Part shown: positions 37,187 through 45,557 of the stretch, piece by piece
Numbering within the stretch: the first letter of the stretch is position 1
How the letters are laid out: every line of letters starts with the position of its first letter
Origin: Rhizobium viscosum
Lineage (GTDB): Bacteria; Pseudomonadota; Alphaproteobacteria; Rhizobiales; Rhizobiaceae
Direction of reading: 5' to 3'
Assembly (NCBI RefSeq): GCF_014873945.1
Contig: NZ_JADBEC010000001.1
Location: 1,178,001 to 1,242,000, forward strand
DNA length: 64,000 nucleotides
Program-made: the position numbers and the translations under genes
The notes under the pieces: model-generated
What the model was told of the DNA's origin: nothing
The model's input: the letters and a program-made list of their open reading frames with translations, nothing else
Database searches by the model: none

Positions 37187-38558
37187 TGAAGCCTCCATCC
37201 GTCTGCCGCGCTGTCTGGTTCTGGCGCTCGCGCGCCTCGCCGCCCTGGCCTTGCTGGGCGAGCGACTGTTGCTGCTGCTGGGAAGCCTGTCCCTGGCTGT
37301 TTGCCTGATTGCCGGCATCAGCTCGCTCTACTGGGGCCATGCTGATGGTCACGTTATCGACCGCATAGCCCTGGCTGCGCAGCGCCTCGAGGATCTTGCC
37401 GTGATCTTCCTTGAGCTGGCGATAGGCCGCGCCGGTCTCGACCTTGAGATCGACGTTCAGCGTATCGCCCGACAGACGCATCGTGGCCGTGACGAGACCA
37501 AGATCGATCGGGCTCATCTGGATCTTGAGAGTGTTCACCACCTTGCCGGTGCTCGTCCATTCGGCGGCGTTCGACAGAGCAGAACTCGGCTGCATGGCCT
37601 GCGCCCATTCCTTGTCACCCGAAAGCGCTGCTGTCACGTTTGCGGAATTCGGGTTCTGAACAAGACCGAGATAGCGACGTGATTCCAGAACGGAGACATT
37701 TTCGACGCTCGACTTTCCCGACTTCTCGCCGGGTTGCTCGGCACCGATATGCATATCCATCGACTGGCCGCGGCCATCGGCGCGGCTGATCCTGAACGTC
37801 TTGCCTTCGACGCCTTCGGCATTCTCCGTTCCCGGCACGCGCGCGTCGTTGCCATGCGAGGCAACGGCTGCCAATGCATCCGACACATGCGCATCAGCCT
37901 TGGTACCGTTTATGCCTTCATCCTTGGCGTCTTTCTTGCCGGCCGTAGCGTCATCCGCCTTCGCGACGGCATGATGAGCAGAAGCCTGCAGAACTGCCGC
38001 GGTATCACCGGGCTCCTTCTTCAGCAGGCCGAGAACATCGGTGATATCGCCATCGCCGGGCTCCGCGTCCGCGCCTGCATCGACAGTGGCGTCGCCGCCA
38101 AGCGCACTGGTCTTGACCTGCTTGCCAGGCTTGCCCACTGCCTGAGCAGCGGTCTCGGCTACCTGATCCTTGCTCCCCGACTTGCCCAGTCCAAACGCAC
38201 CTGCGTCCTTGTCCCTGTCCCTTACAGACTTCACAGGCATCTTGCCGGTGTTTGCAATGGTTTCAGACTGCACGTCCACCTGTCCCTGGAGCGAGGCGTC
38301 GTTCAGATCGATCAGCGGCTTCGGATTGCGGCCGCGCAGATTCTGCGCCACGGTCTCGGCACCGTCACTGGCGCCCTGCTGATCGGCCGTATCGACGGTA
38401 TCCGCATCCTGATCATTGTTGCCGGCCTTGGAGAGGACATCCGAGAAGCCGCCATTCTGATCCGCAGCCTCGCCTTTACCGGTCCCCCGACCGGATCTTA
38501 CGGACGCAGACGCATCCGTGCCGGGCGCTCCGCCCGAGACGCTGATATCCATCATCAT
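37107..38558 (-). CDS. fliK: Hook-length control protein FliK (MotD)
   Basis: Exported molecular ruler of 483 residues, called MotD in S. meliloti and later shown to be FliK. The long N-terminal part is low-complexity, rich in Asp/Gly/Ala. The compact C-terminal domain (about 345-420, with LKIQMSPIDLGLVTATMRLSGDTL) is the FliK/hook-length domain. A Gln-rich tail follows. Three Met codons at the start leave the exact first residue open by two positions. It is encoded 1 bp after motC ends. Confidence 0.9.
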   Translation of the reverse strand: MMMDISVSGGAPGTDASASVRSGRGTGKGEAADQNGGFSDVLSKAGNNDQDADTVDTADQQGASDGAETVAQNLRGRNPKPLIDLNDASLQGQVDVQSETIANTGKMPVKSVRDRDKDAGAFGLGKSGSKDQVAETAAQAVGKPGKQVKTSALGGDATVDAGADAEPGDGDITDVLGLLKKEPGDTAAVLQASAHHAVAKADDATAGKKDAKDEGINGTKADAHVSDALAAVASHGNDARVPGTENAEGVEGKTFRISRADGRGQSMDMHIGAEQPGEKSGKSSVENVSVLESRRYLGLVQNPNSANVTAALSGDKEWAQAMQPSSALSNAAEWTSTGKVVNTLKIQMSPIDLGLVTATMRLSGDTLNVDLKVETGAAYRQLKEDHGKILEALRSQGYAVDNVTISMAPVERADAGNQANSQGQASQQQQQSLAQQGQGGEARERQNQTARQTDGGFNGASGNGVENASAVDAGGSRPGSVYL

Positions 38559-38559
38559 C

Positions 38560-39858
38560 TTACTTGCCTTCTTGGGCCAGGAGACCGTCGATTTCGTCGA
38601 GCTTGGATCGATTGGTCGTCACGAAAGAGGTGAATGAAGGGTCGACATCCTGGCCTCCCGTGCCAGCAGAAGCCTCACCTTCGACAACAGGTTCCTTGGA
38701 GACGCCGTGCGCTCCTTGCGGCTGCGCAGCCGTGGGGGCTGCAGCCTGTTCAGAAGTAATTTCTTGATTAGTATTATTAGGGGTGGAGCCTTGCGTCAGG
38801 CTTGCCGGATCCGGAGCCCTCAATATCTGCTCGGCAACAGAGCGTGCGGCTGCTTGCAACGCCTGGTCCTGCGGCGAGAGCGACGCACCGGAGATATTGG
38901 CGATATATTTGGCGGCCTGGTCAATATCGTCGGTCGGGACGTTCGCCATGCCATTATAGAAATCGGCCAGCGGTCCGAACGGATTGTCCGTCCCCTCGCC
39001 TAGCGACTGAACGCGCTGGGCAGCCATGCGGGCGAGATCGGGCTTTCCGGCAATCGCGGCGGCGCGCGCGACGCGCAGGTAGACCTCGCGCTGACGCGGC
39101 GCGTCCATGAAGGACAGGATATCGACGACCGTCTGCGGATCGACATCGTGATCGTGGCTGACGATCAGCTTCACGAAAAGATCTGCGAACTGGCTGGCAT
39201 AGGGCGAATGGAGGAAGCGGCGGACATAGCGTTGCGAATAGGCAAGTCCCTTGTCGACCTGCCCGGTTTCCACACAGATGGCGACCGAGCGGCGCAGTGC
39301 CGCCTCCTCGATGATCGTGCCGGGTGCATTGAGCCGCGCCCTGTCATACAGCGTAAGAGCGTCCACTGGCTTCGTGGCGATTAGCACATTGCCGCCGATC
39401 AGCGCCAGATACGGGCCGATCTTCTTGCCCTCATATTCCTTGGCAGTCTCTTCCAGCGTCTTGGAAACGAGCAGGCCCTTGCCGCCCAGATATTTCCGCA
39501 ACACGTCGGTAACGCGATTGTCGAAGTAGCCGTTGACGTCATGGGCGGCTAGATATTCCAGCGTCTGAGGATTGCCGCCGCTCATCACATAGATCAACGC
39601 GGCATCGACATTGCGGTCGTCATCGTAGACGGACGGGTCGACGTTGCGCAGGCGCTGATCGATCTTGCCAAGCATGAAGCGCTGCATTTCACCGGCGGAA
39701 TGATCGCCGGCTACAACCGAGTCCTGAACGAACTGCAGGGAGCGCAGCATCTTGTACGGCGCAAGATCGTCCGCATCCGCGGCATGACCGACGGCGGGCG
39801 ACATCATCGCCAGGCCGAAGACCGCATATCTGAAATAGCGATGCTGCCTGCGCGTCAT
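38560..39858 (-). CDS. motC: Chemotaxis/motility protein MotC
   Basis: Periplasmic protein that, in S. meliloti, works with MotB to adjust motor torque and is stabilised by the chaperone MotE. The 432 residues begin with a signal peptide (about 1-26, cleavage after GHA). A largely helical repeat-like body and a disordered Gln/Ala/Thr-rich C-terminus follow. AAGGA lies before the ATG. It starts 4 bp after motB ends. MotE is encoded elsewhere in the window. Confidence 0.92.
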   Translation of the reverse strand: MTRRQHRYFRYAVFGLAMMSPAVGHAADADDLAPYKMLRSLQFVQDSVVAGDHSAGEMQRFMLGKIDQRLRNVDPSVYDDDRNVDAALIYVMSGGNPQTLEYLAAHDVNGYFDNRVTDVLRKYLGGKGLLVSKTLEETAKEYEGKKIGPYLALIGGNVLIATKPVDALTLYDRARLNAPGTIIEEAALRRSVAICVETGQVDKGLAYSQRYVRRFLHSPYASQFADLFVKLIVSHDHDVDPQTVVDILSFMDAPRQREVYLRVARAAAIAGKPDLARMAAQRVQSLGEGTDNPFGPLADFYNGMANVPTDDIDQAAKYIANISGASLSPQDQALQAAARSVAEQILRAPDPASLTQGSTPNNTNQEITSEQAAAPTAAQPQGAHGVSKEPVVEGEASAGTGGQDVDPSFTSFVTTNRSKLDEIDGLLAQEGK

Positions 39859-39862
39859 GCGA

Positions 39863-41131
39863 CTATCCTTGATCTGCCTGCACGAGAATCTCGATCCGGC
39901 GGTTCGACGCGTTATAGGGATCCTCGGGCAGCTTCAGGCGACGGTCGGCGAAGCCGGAAACCTGGGAAATTCGCTTCTCATCGAGGCCGCCGCGAACGAG
40001 CATGTAATAGGCGCTCTGGGCACGGTCCATCGACAGACGCCAGTTCTCATTGAGATCGCCCTTGAACTGCCGTCCGTCCGTGTGACCGCGAATGGCGACG
40101 GCGCCGCCCCTCTCCTTCAATATCTCGCCGATCTTCTGCATCGCCAGGACCATTTCCTGGCGCGGCACGGCAGAGCCGATGTTGAACATGGAGTCGTCGT
40201 TCTGGTCGGAAATGCTCACCAGCAGGCCGCCCTCGGACGCGGTCACCGTCAGACCCTCGGCGAGCTTGCCGGCGACGCCCGCGATCTGCTGTGCAATCTC
40301 CTGCTGCAGTTCCTCGGCCTGCTGCTTGTCTTCGGCTTGCTTAGCCTCTTCCTTTTTGTCGGCGTCCTTGGTCTTGTCCGCCTGCTTGTCTTTGGACTTG
40401 TCCGCCTGTTTCTCTGTCGAAGCGGCGACGGCAGCGCTGTTGGGATCCTTGCTCAGCAGAGTAGAGGGCTGGGTATTCTCGGCCTTGGCAAGCTCATTCG
40501 GTTCAGCCTGCGAATCGAGCGGCGAAGGCTGCTGCGGCTTTCCGGCGGTGGTAACTTCGACCTGCTTGGTCCAGAAATCCGGATCGAAGGGGTCGCGATA
40601 GGCTTCGCCGCCATCGGCACCGGTCGCCGGGCCCGAATCCGCCGCACCGCCGTCGCCCTTGGCGCTGACATTTGCCTGCTGGCCGACCTCCTGGGCGATC
40701 TCGGCGAGAACCGAATAGGGGTTTTCGAAGAAATCGGCCTCCGAATAGTTGGTCTTGTCGCCGGAGGTTGAAGTCTGGTCTTCGCCATCGGCCGCAGACT
40801 TACCCTGGTTCGGGTTCTCTTCCTTATTCTTCGACTTTTCCTGATTCTGTTCGCCTTCAGCCTGGTCAACGGGCTTCTTCAAGCCTTTTTCCGTCGGCTT
40901 TTCATCAGAAAGCTTGATCGGGTTGAAATAGGTCGCGATCGAAGCCTTGGTTTCCTCATTGGCAGCGTTCACCAACCACATGACCAGGAAGAAGGCCATC
41001 ATTGCCGTCATGAAGTCGGCATAGGCAATTTTCCATGCGCCGCCATGGGCGCCGTCATGATCTCCACCGCCATGTTTCTTGACGATGATGATCTCGTTCT
41101 TGCCGTGGTGGTGGTTTTCGCCGTCGCTCAT
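39863..41131 (-). CDS. motB: Flagellar motor stator protein MotB
   Basis: Peptidoglycan-anchored stator of 422 residues. A His-rich cytoplasmic start precedes one helix ([21 protein letters not shown]) with the proton-binding Asp39. A long Lys/Asp/Glu/Gln-rich periplasmic linker (about 55-290) and a C-terminal OmpA-like domain follow (GHTDGR, then NRRIEILV). It is longer than enteric MotB (308) because of the linker. It overlaps the upstream FliH-like gene by 4 nt. MotA is encoded apart. Confidence 0.96.
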   Translation of the reverse strand: MSDGENHHHGKNEIIIVKKHGGGDHDGAHGGAWKIAYADFMTAMMAFFLVMWLVNAANEETKASIATYFNPIKLSDEKPTEKGLKKPVDQAEGEQNQEKSKNKEENPNQGKSAADGEDQTSTSGDKTNYSEADFFENPYSVLAEIAQEVGQQANVSAKGDGGAADSGPATGADGGEAYRDPFDPDFWTKQVEVTTAGKPQQPSPLDSQAEPNELAKAENTQPSTLLSKDPNSAAVAASTEKQADKSKDKQADKTKDADKKEEAKQAEDKQQAEELQQEIAQQIAGVAGKLAEGLTVTASEGGLLVSISDQNDDSMFNIGSAVPRQEMVLAMQKIGEILKERGGAVAIRGHTDGRQFKGDLNENWRLSMDRAQSAYYMLVRGGLDEKRISQVSGFADRRLKLPEDPYNASNRRIEILVQADQG

Positions 41132-41766
41132 TCGGAAACTTTCTTCAAGCTAGCCGCCCAGGCGGAAATTCGGGTCACGAGCACGGTTTCGCCAATCTCG
41201 GCAGCAAGGTCGACCTCATCAGCCTCATTGTGGCGAACCAATGCGGCATGCTCTCCAAGTTCATCCTTGAGGATATCGAACAGCTTGGCCGGACCACGCA
41301 CGACGATCGGCGCCGCCGCGCCGTCGAGGATCGCCTCCCGCAGCAGGACGGCAAGATTTTCGGTCGCTTTCTTTGCAAGTGCTTCGGTCATGATCGGCGT
41401 GATGGCCGCCGCGGTCACTTCGCTGACGAGCGTGGCAATCTCTTCGGCCATGTCGCGGATACGCGAAGCGATCACTGCCGCGGCCTCAATCTCGTAGCGA
41501 AGTTTCAACTCCTCGATCTCGCGGGCATGCGCTTCGGCCGCGGTCTGGGCTTCGTCTTCGTATTTTTCGGTCAGTTCGACGGTTGCTGCCGTGAAGCCTT
41601 CGGAATAGGCCTCGCGCCGCTCCGCCTCGACGTCGATTTCGGGCTCTTTCGGCAGCTCGGCAAAAGCAGAGGCGGTTTCGGCCGAGAAATCATCCACATC
41701 GATGATCGGTGCCGAGGGACTCGGCTCACCGAAATCCTTCAAATACCGGGAAAGCATAATGCTCAT
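41128..41766 (-). CDS. FliH-like protein upstream of motB
   Basis: A 212-residue cytoplasmic protein. The acidic, coiled-coil N-terminal half (about 45-110) and mixed C-terminal domain (about 130-205) resemble FliH, the regulator/stator of the FliI ATPase. No other FliH candidate is visible in the window, which supports the idea. Similarity by eye is to the architecture rather than to diagnostic residues. An alternative start (MLSRYL) lies three codons in. Its stop overlaps the motB start by 4 nt. Confidence 0.65.
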   Translation of the reverse strand: MSIMLSRYLKDFGEPSPSAPIIDVDDFSAETASAFAELPKEPEIDVEAERREAYSEGFTAATVELTEKYEDEAQTAAEAHAREIEELKLRYEIEAAAVIASRIRDMAEEIATLVSEVTAAAITPIMTEALAKKATENLAVLLREAILDGAAAPIVVRGPAKLFDILKDELGEHAALVRHNEADEVDLAAEIGETVLVTRISAWAASLKKVSE

Positions 41767-41894
41767 AAAAAACCGTCCAGTATTCGGGAAGCACGCGGCA
41801 TGCCCCCACTTGAAAAATGACCATCGTCCTTGCCGGCATGCCGTTCCGGTTCGGGAGAGGCTCAGGGCCTGTCGCCGGCATGGATTCGGACGCT

Positions 41895-41907
41895 GCCTTC
41901 ATGCCGG
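41895..41907 (-). promoter_or_regulatory. Flagellin-type upstream motif before the mot operon
   Basis: The motif GGCATGAAGGC (minus strand) lies about 130 nt upstream of the fliH-like/motB operon. The same core occurs upstream of flaA, flaB, flaC and flaD. Confidence 0.4.
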
Positions 41908-41962
41908 AAACTAGAAACCCAAACTTGCGCGAGGATGAATGGTGCCGCCCCCGCGCCGATCA

Positions 41963-42922
41963 TTATTCAAGCAGGATGAGAATTTTACTGGCGGAGGTGT
42001 TCAGAATGGAGATCGCTTCAACAGCCATCTGCTTCTGGGTTTCGATAGCCTTCTGGCGGGTCGAGGCCTCGTCCATGTCGGTGTCGACGAGGGCGCCGAC
42101 GCTCTTGTCGACAGCGTCGGACAGGTCTGCGGTATAGTCGATCTGATCGTCGATGCGGGCCTTCATGATACCAATCCCTGCTGCCGAATTCGTAAGCTGC
42201 TTCAGGATGGCGTCGGTGGCCGTCAGCATATCCGTGAGCTGCGAGTCGGTGGTCGACTTGCTGATGGAGATTGCCGTGCCGGTCGCCGGCGTCGCGGAGT
42301 TCGCGTTCAGGAGATAATAATTGCGCACCGGCGTACCGTCGGCATTGCCGTTGACATCCTTAGTGAAGAGGCCGCCATTGGCATTGTTCCTGTCTATCAG
42401 AATGGTCTGGGACGACGGAAAGTCGATGGTCTGCGCCTGATATTCGCCTGTCGGGGCGCGCACGAAACTGCCGATGATCGTCCACTGCGGGGGTGCCGCA
42501 GGCTGGCCGTTCAACAGCCAGTTTTCGCCGGCGAAGGCTGTTCCTTCGACCATCGTCTGCAGCTGGTTCTTGTATTCGGTGATTTCCGCGTTGATCTTGT
42601 CCTTATCGGCGCCCGGCTCACGCGCGGCAACCAGCTTGGCTCTGAGATCACCGAGAAGATCGATGGCGGAGTTCATCGCCGTATAGGTCGAATCAACTTT
42701 TGCTGCGCCGAGGCCGAGCGCATCGCCGATGGTGCCGAGATTGGTGCTGTCGCCCCGCATGACGCTCGCGATCGACCAATAGGTCGCATCGTCGGCCGCA
42801 GTCGCGACCCGCTTTGCGGTAGAAATCTGCTGCTGTACGTCGGTTGATTCTTTAGTGATGCTGCGCAGCACTGCCAGCGCACTCACCGCGGCCGCGTTGG
42901 TAATCTTGACGGTCATCGACAT
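41963..42922 (-). CDS. flaD: Divergent flagellin FlaD
   Basis: Fourth flagellin, 319 residues. The N-terminal (VATAADDATYWSIASVMRGD) and C-terminal (QKQMAVEAISILNTSASKIL) filament helices are conserved, but identity to FlaA-C is clearly lower and the central domain is different and longer. The C-terminus ends ILILLE rather than LSLFR. Either of two ATGs two codons apart could start it; neither has a strong ribosome site, unlike its paralogues. It is probably a minor filament component (inference). Confidence 0.88.
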   Translation of the reverse strand: MSMTVKITNAAAVSALAVLRSITKESTDVQQQISTAKRVATAADDATYWSIASVMRGDSTNLGTIGDALGLGAAKVDSTYTAMNSAIDLLGDLRAKLVAAREPGADKDKINAEITEYKNQLQTMVEGTAFAGENWLLNGQPAAPPQWTIIGSFVRAPTGEYQAQTIDFPSSQTILIDRNNANGGLFTKDVNGNADGTPVRNYYLLNANSATPATGTAISISKSTTDSQLTDMLTATDAILKQLTNSAAGIGIMKARIDDQIDYTADLSDAVDKSVGALVDTDMDEASTRQKAIETQKQMAVEAISILNTSASKILILLE

Positions 42923-42942
42923 GGTCTCGGAAAGGTGAAGGG

Positions 42943-42960
42943 GCAGGCCGGTTTTGCCGG
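42943..42960 (-). promoter_or_regulatory. Hairpin in the flaD leader
   Basis: The inverted repeat GCCGGCAAAACCGGC lies 20-40 nt before the flaD start. It differs from the ribosome-site hairpin of flaA-C and does not pair with the start region. Confidence 0.4.
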
Positions 42961-42973
42961 CAGCGACTGAACT

Positions 42974-42984
42974 GGCTTCATGCC
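42974..42984 (-). promoter_or_regulatory. Flagellin upstream motif, flaD copy
   Basis: GGCATGAAGCC on the minus strand, about 55 nt upstream of the start. It shares the GCATGAAG core with the other flagellin genes. Confidence 0.45.
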
Positions 42985-43117
42985 GCCGGGCGGGTTTCCC
43001 TACACCGGTGCGTCGCAAAACAAATCAACTTCCGGCAACGTTAACCCGATATCAACCACTTTCGCAAGAGCTGAAACGGGGCCCGAGCAGCAGAAACGAC
43101 GTTCTTGCAAATCATTG

Positions 43118-43153
43118 AAAAAAAAGAAAAACCGCGCCGAAACGGCGCGGTTT
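43118..43153 (-). terminator. flaC terminator
   Basis: An 11-bp stem (AAACCGCGCCG / CGGCGCGGTTT) with a 3-nt loop is followed on the minus strand by a long T-rich run. It lies 54 nt past the flaC stop. Confidence 0.88.
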
Positions 43154-43206
43154 CCAAGACGCCACGAATTCGCGGCACAAGGTTTGGTCCAGCTTCAGCC
43201 GCGGCC

Positions 43207-44115
43207 TTAGCTGCGGAAGAGCGTGAGGACGTTCTGGGCGCTGGAGTTTGCAATCGAGAGCGACTGGATTGCCAGTTGCTGCTGCGTCTGCAATGCCGTG
43301 AGCTTGCTTGATTCCTCTTCCATGTCAGCGTCGACGAGACGGCCGACACCTGAGTCGATCGAGTCCCCAAGGGCCGCGACGAAGTTCTCCTGCAGCTCGA
43401 TGCGGTTGGAGATGGAGCCCAGCTGAGAAGCTGCCTTCGTCATTGCCTCCAGGCCCGATTCGATTGCCGTCAGTGCCATAGCGATTTCCGCCTGACCGAA
43501 GGAGGTGATGTTCATCGTGTAGATCGAACCGATCGTGCCGTTGGAGGTGCCGATGATGCCGGTGCTCGAATCGATGGTACCGGTCGTGGTCATGCCGAAC
43601 AGGACGTTACCGTTGGAGGCCGCGTTCAGGACATAGTCGGTCGTCTTGACCGAGACATTGCCGTTGCCGTCGCGGACGAAGGTGGAAACGACGCTCTTGG
43701 TCGTGTTGCCGGCAACCCAGTTTTCACCGGAGAAGGAAGCCGACTGGGAGATGCTCATGAGCTGAGCCTGGAGCTGGCTGATTTCTTCCTGGATCTTGGT
43801 CTTGTCGACACCCTTTTCAGTCGCGGCGACGATCTTGGACTTGATTTCGCTGACGACATCGATGGCGTTGTCCATGGCGGTGTAGGCCGTGTCGACCTTT
43901 GCGGCACCGAGACCGAGAGCGTCGGAGACTGCCGAAAGGGCCTTGTTGTCCGAACGCATGGTCGTTGCGATGGACCAATAAGCTGCGTTGTCTGCTGCCT
44001 TTTCAACGCGATAGCCGGAAGATACGCGATTTTGAGTATCCTGAAGATTATTGCTGATACCACGGAGGGTCTGCAGAGCGGCCATGGCCGCTACGTTGGT
44101 CAAAATGCTTGTCAT
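43207..44115 (-). CDS. flaC: Flagellin FlaC
   Basis: Filament subunit of 302 residues. The N-terminal helix block (NVAAMAALQTLRGISNNLQDTQ) and the C-terminal block ending NVLTLFRS are close to those of FlaA and FlaB, with substitutions spread over the centre. It has its own leader and terminator, so it is monocistronic. Translation starts at ATG, with a GGGGCA ribosome site paired in a leader hairpin. Confidence 0.94.
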   Translation of the reverse strand: MTSILTNVAAMAALQTLRGISNNLQDTQNRVSSGYRVEKAADNAAYWSIATTMRSDNKALSAVSDALGLGAAKVDTAYTAMDNAIDVVSEIKSKIVAATEKGVDKTKIQEEISQLQAQLMSISQSASFSGENWVAGNTTKSVVSTFVRDGNGNVSVKTTDYVLNAASNGNVLFGMTTTGTIDSSTGIIGTSNGTIGSIYTMNITSFGQAEIAMALTAIESGLEAMTKAASQLGSISNRIELQENFVAALGDSIDSGVGRLVDADMEEESSKLTALQTQQQLAIQSLSIANSSAQNVLTLFRS

Positions 44116-44123
44116 GAAATGAT

Positions 44124-44158
44124 TGCCCCTTGTTGGCAGACGTTAAAATAAAGGGACA
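44124..44158 (-). promoter_or_regulatory. Ribosome-site hairpin in the flaC leader
   Basis: On the mRNA, UGUCCCUU pairs over 8 bp with AAGGGGCA, which contains the Shine-Dalgarno sequence; the loop is 19 nt. The same pairing occurs in flaB with a 15-nt loop, and a shifted variant in flaA. It is a candidate FlbT-responsive element. Confidence 0.6.
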
Positions 44159-44185
44159 TTCCGGATAGCGACCGGGAACGACGAT

Positions 44186-44206
44186 CAGCCTTCATGCCTG
44201 TTAACC
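44186..44206 (-). promoter_or_regulatory. Flagellin upstream motif, flaC copy
   Basis: Minus-strand GGTTAACAGGCATGAAGGCTG. A second GTTAAC lies 21 nt further upstream. It is nearly identical to the flaB copy. Confidence 0.55.
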
Positions 44207-44285
44207 CGTTCTTAAATTTGGTTAACTCGCCGTCTCGTTGAGACGCAGAAAACAGCAATATGGTTAATCAATCGTTAACGGAAAT

Positions 44286-44316
44286 TAAAAAAGCCGCGCT
44301 CCATCGAAGCGCGGCT
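44286..44316 (-). terminator. flaB terminator
   Basis: A 9-bp stem (AGCCGCGCT / AGCGCGGCT) with a 7-nt loop is followed on the minus strand by a six-base T run. It lies about 50 nt past the flaB stop. Confidence 0.9.
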
Positions 44317-44368
44317 CGATTTGTATAGGTCCCGCCGGTTACCCGGCGGGTTATGTTTCGCGATCCTA

Positions 44369-45277
44369 TCAGCCGCGGAAGAGCGACAGGATGTTCTGCG
44401 AAGAGGAGTTGGCGATCGAGAGCGACTGGATCGCGAGCTGCTGCTGCGTCTGGAGAGCAGAGAGCTTGGAGGATTCTTCTTCCATGTTGGCGTCGACCAG
44501 GCGGCCGATACCGGAGTCGATCGAGTCGGAGAGCGAGTTGACGAAATCGTCCTGCATGTTGATGCGGGTCGAGATCGAACCAAGCTTTGCACCGGCAGAG
44601 GTCATGGCCTTCAGGGCGTTTTCGACGTTGGTCAGAGCTTGACCGAGGTCGCCGAGGGTCATGTTGGTGATGTCGAGCGAGTAGACCGAGCCGGCCGAGC
44701 CGTTGGCAGTGCCGAGGATACCCGTGGAGGTGTCGACCTGGCCACCGCTCATGCCGAACATAACGTTACCGGCCGAGCCGTTGTTCAGGACGTAATCGGT
44801 CATCTTGACGGATACGCCGTTCGAGCCGTCACGAACGAAGGAAGAAACAACGCTCTTCGTGCCGTTAGCGCCAGCAACCCAGTTTTCACCGGAGAAGGAA
44901 GCCGACTGAGCGATGCTGACGAGCTGGTCCTGCAGCTGGTCGATTTCTTCCTGAACCTTCTTCTTGTCGACGCCGTTTTCGGTAGCGGCAACGATCTTTG
45001 CCTTGATTTCGCCGACGACGTCGATAGCGCTGTCCATGGCGGTGTAGGCAGTGTCAACCTTGGCAGCGCCGAGGCCGAGCGCGTCAGAAACAGCCGAGAG
45101 GGCCTTGTTGTCCGAACGCATGGTCGTTGCGATCGACCAGTAAGCGGCGTTGTCAGCAGCCTTGCCGATGCGGAAACCGGAGGAAACATGGTCCTGGGTT
45201 TTCTGCAGGCCCTGGTTGATGCCACGCAGCGTCTGGAGAGCTGCCATTGCTGCGTTATTGGTGTTGATGCTCGTCAT
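44369..45277 (-). CDS. flaB: Flagellin FlaB
   Basis: Filament subunit of 302 residues, almost identical to FlaA from about residue 62 onward. Only a few substitutions (Leu/Ile after NMT, Ser/Ala and Ile/Leu in the C-terminal part) separate them there, whereas the first 60 residues differ at about ten places. It is monocistronic with its own leader and terminator. The GGGG ribosome site is 10 nt before the ATG and is paired in a leader hairpin. Confidence 0.95.
   Translation of the reverse strand: MTSINTNNAAMAALQTLRGINQGLQKTQDHVSSGFRIGKAADNAAYWSIATTMRSDNKALSAVSDALGLGAAKVDTAYTAMDSAIDVVGEIKAKIVAATENGVDKKKVQEEIDQLQDQLVSIAQSASFSGENWVAGANGTKSVVSSFVRDGSNGVSVKMTDYVLNNGSAGNVMFGMSGGQVDTSTGILGTANGSAGSVYSLDITNMTLGDLGQALTNVENALKAMTSAGAKLGSISTRINMQDDFVNSLSDSIDSGIGRLVDANMEEESSKLSALQTQQQLAIQSLSIANSSSQNILSLFRG
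44657..45094 (-). repeat. Tract identical to flaA (flaB copy)
   Basis: About 438 nt that, read by eye, match the flaA copy base for base, silent sites included. The flanking parts of the two genes do differ. Confidence 0.8.
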
Positions 45278-45285
45278 AGTTTTCT

Positions 45286-45316
45286 TGCCCCTTTTGGCAG
45301 ATTTGAAGAAGGGACA
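45286..45316 (-). promoter_or_regulatory. Ribosome-site hairpin in the flaB leader
   Basis: On the mRNA, UGUCCCUU pairs with AAGGGGCA (8 bp, one G-U), covering the Shine-Dalgarno bases, with a 15-nt loop. The upstream arm is part of the conserved TCCGGAATGTCCC block. Confidence 0.6.
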
Positions 45317-45345
45317 TTCCGGATTTGGGCCGGCCCACAGCGATC

Positions 45346-45365
45346 AGCTTCATGCCTGTTAACCA
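45346..45365 (-). promoter_or_regulatory. Flagellin upstream motif, flaB copy
   Basis: Minus-strand GGTTAACAGGCATGAAGCTG. A second GTTAAC lies 19 nt further upstream within CGGCGAGTTAACC, which is also conserved upstream of flaC. Confidence 0.55.
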
Positions 45366-45502
45366 TTCTCGTTAGGGTTAACTCGCCGTTTCGATGGCCT
45401 TAGAAAACAGCAAGATGGTTAAGGAAAACTAAATTCAAAAGAGAAATTTTGTAAAAATATCTGATACTTAGAAAGGTTTTCATTAACCGAAAATTAAAAC
45501 AT

Positions 45503-45529
45503 TCGAGGCCGGGAGTTACCCGGCCTCGA
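45503..45529 (-). terminator. flaA terminator
   Basis: A perfect 11-bp stem (TCGAGGCCGGG / CCCGGCCTCGA) with a 5-nt loop lies about 30 nt past the flaA stop. A T-rich stretch follows on the minus strand. Confidence 0.85.
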
Positions 45530-45557
45530 CGTTTTTCGCGATGTGGCTGGACCGCTC

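Noticed and set aside
41767..41894. Terminator for flaD or an extra gene in the gap before the fliH-like gene
   Set aside because: Repeated CCGGCATG words are present but no hairpin plus T run, and no frame with a ribosome site.
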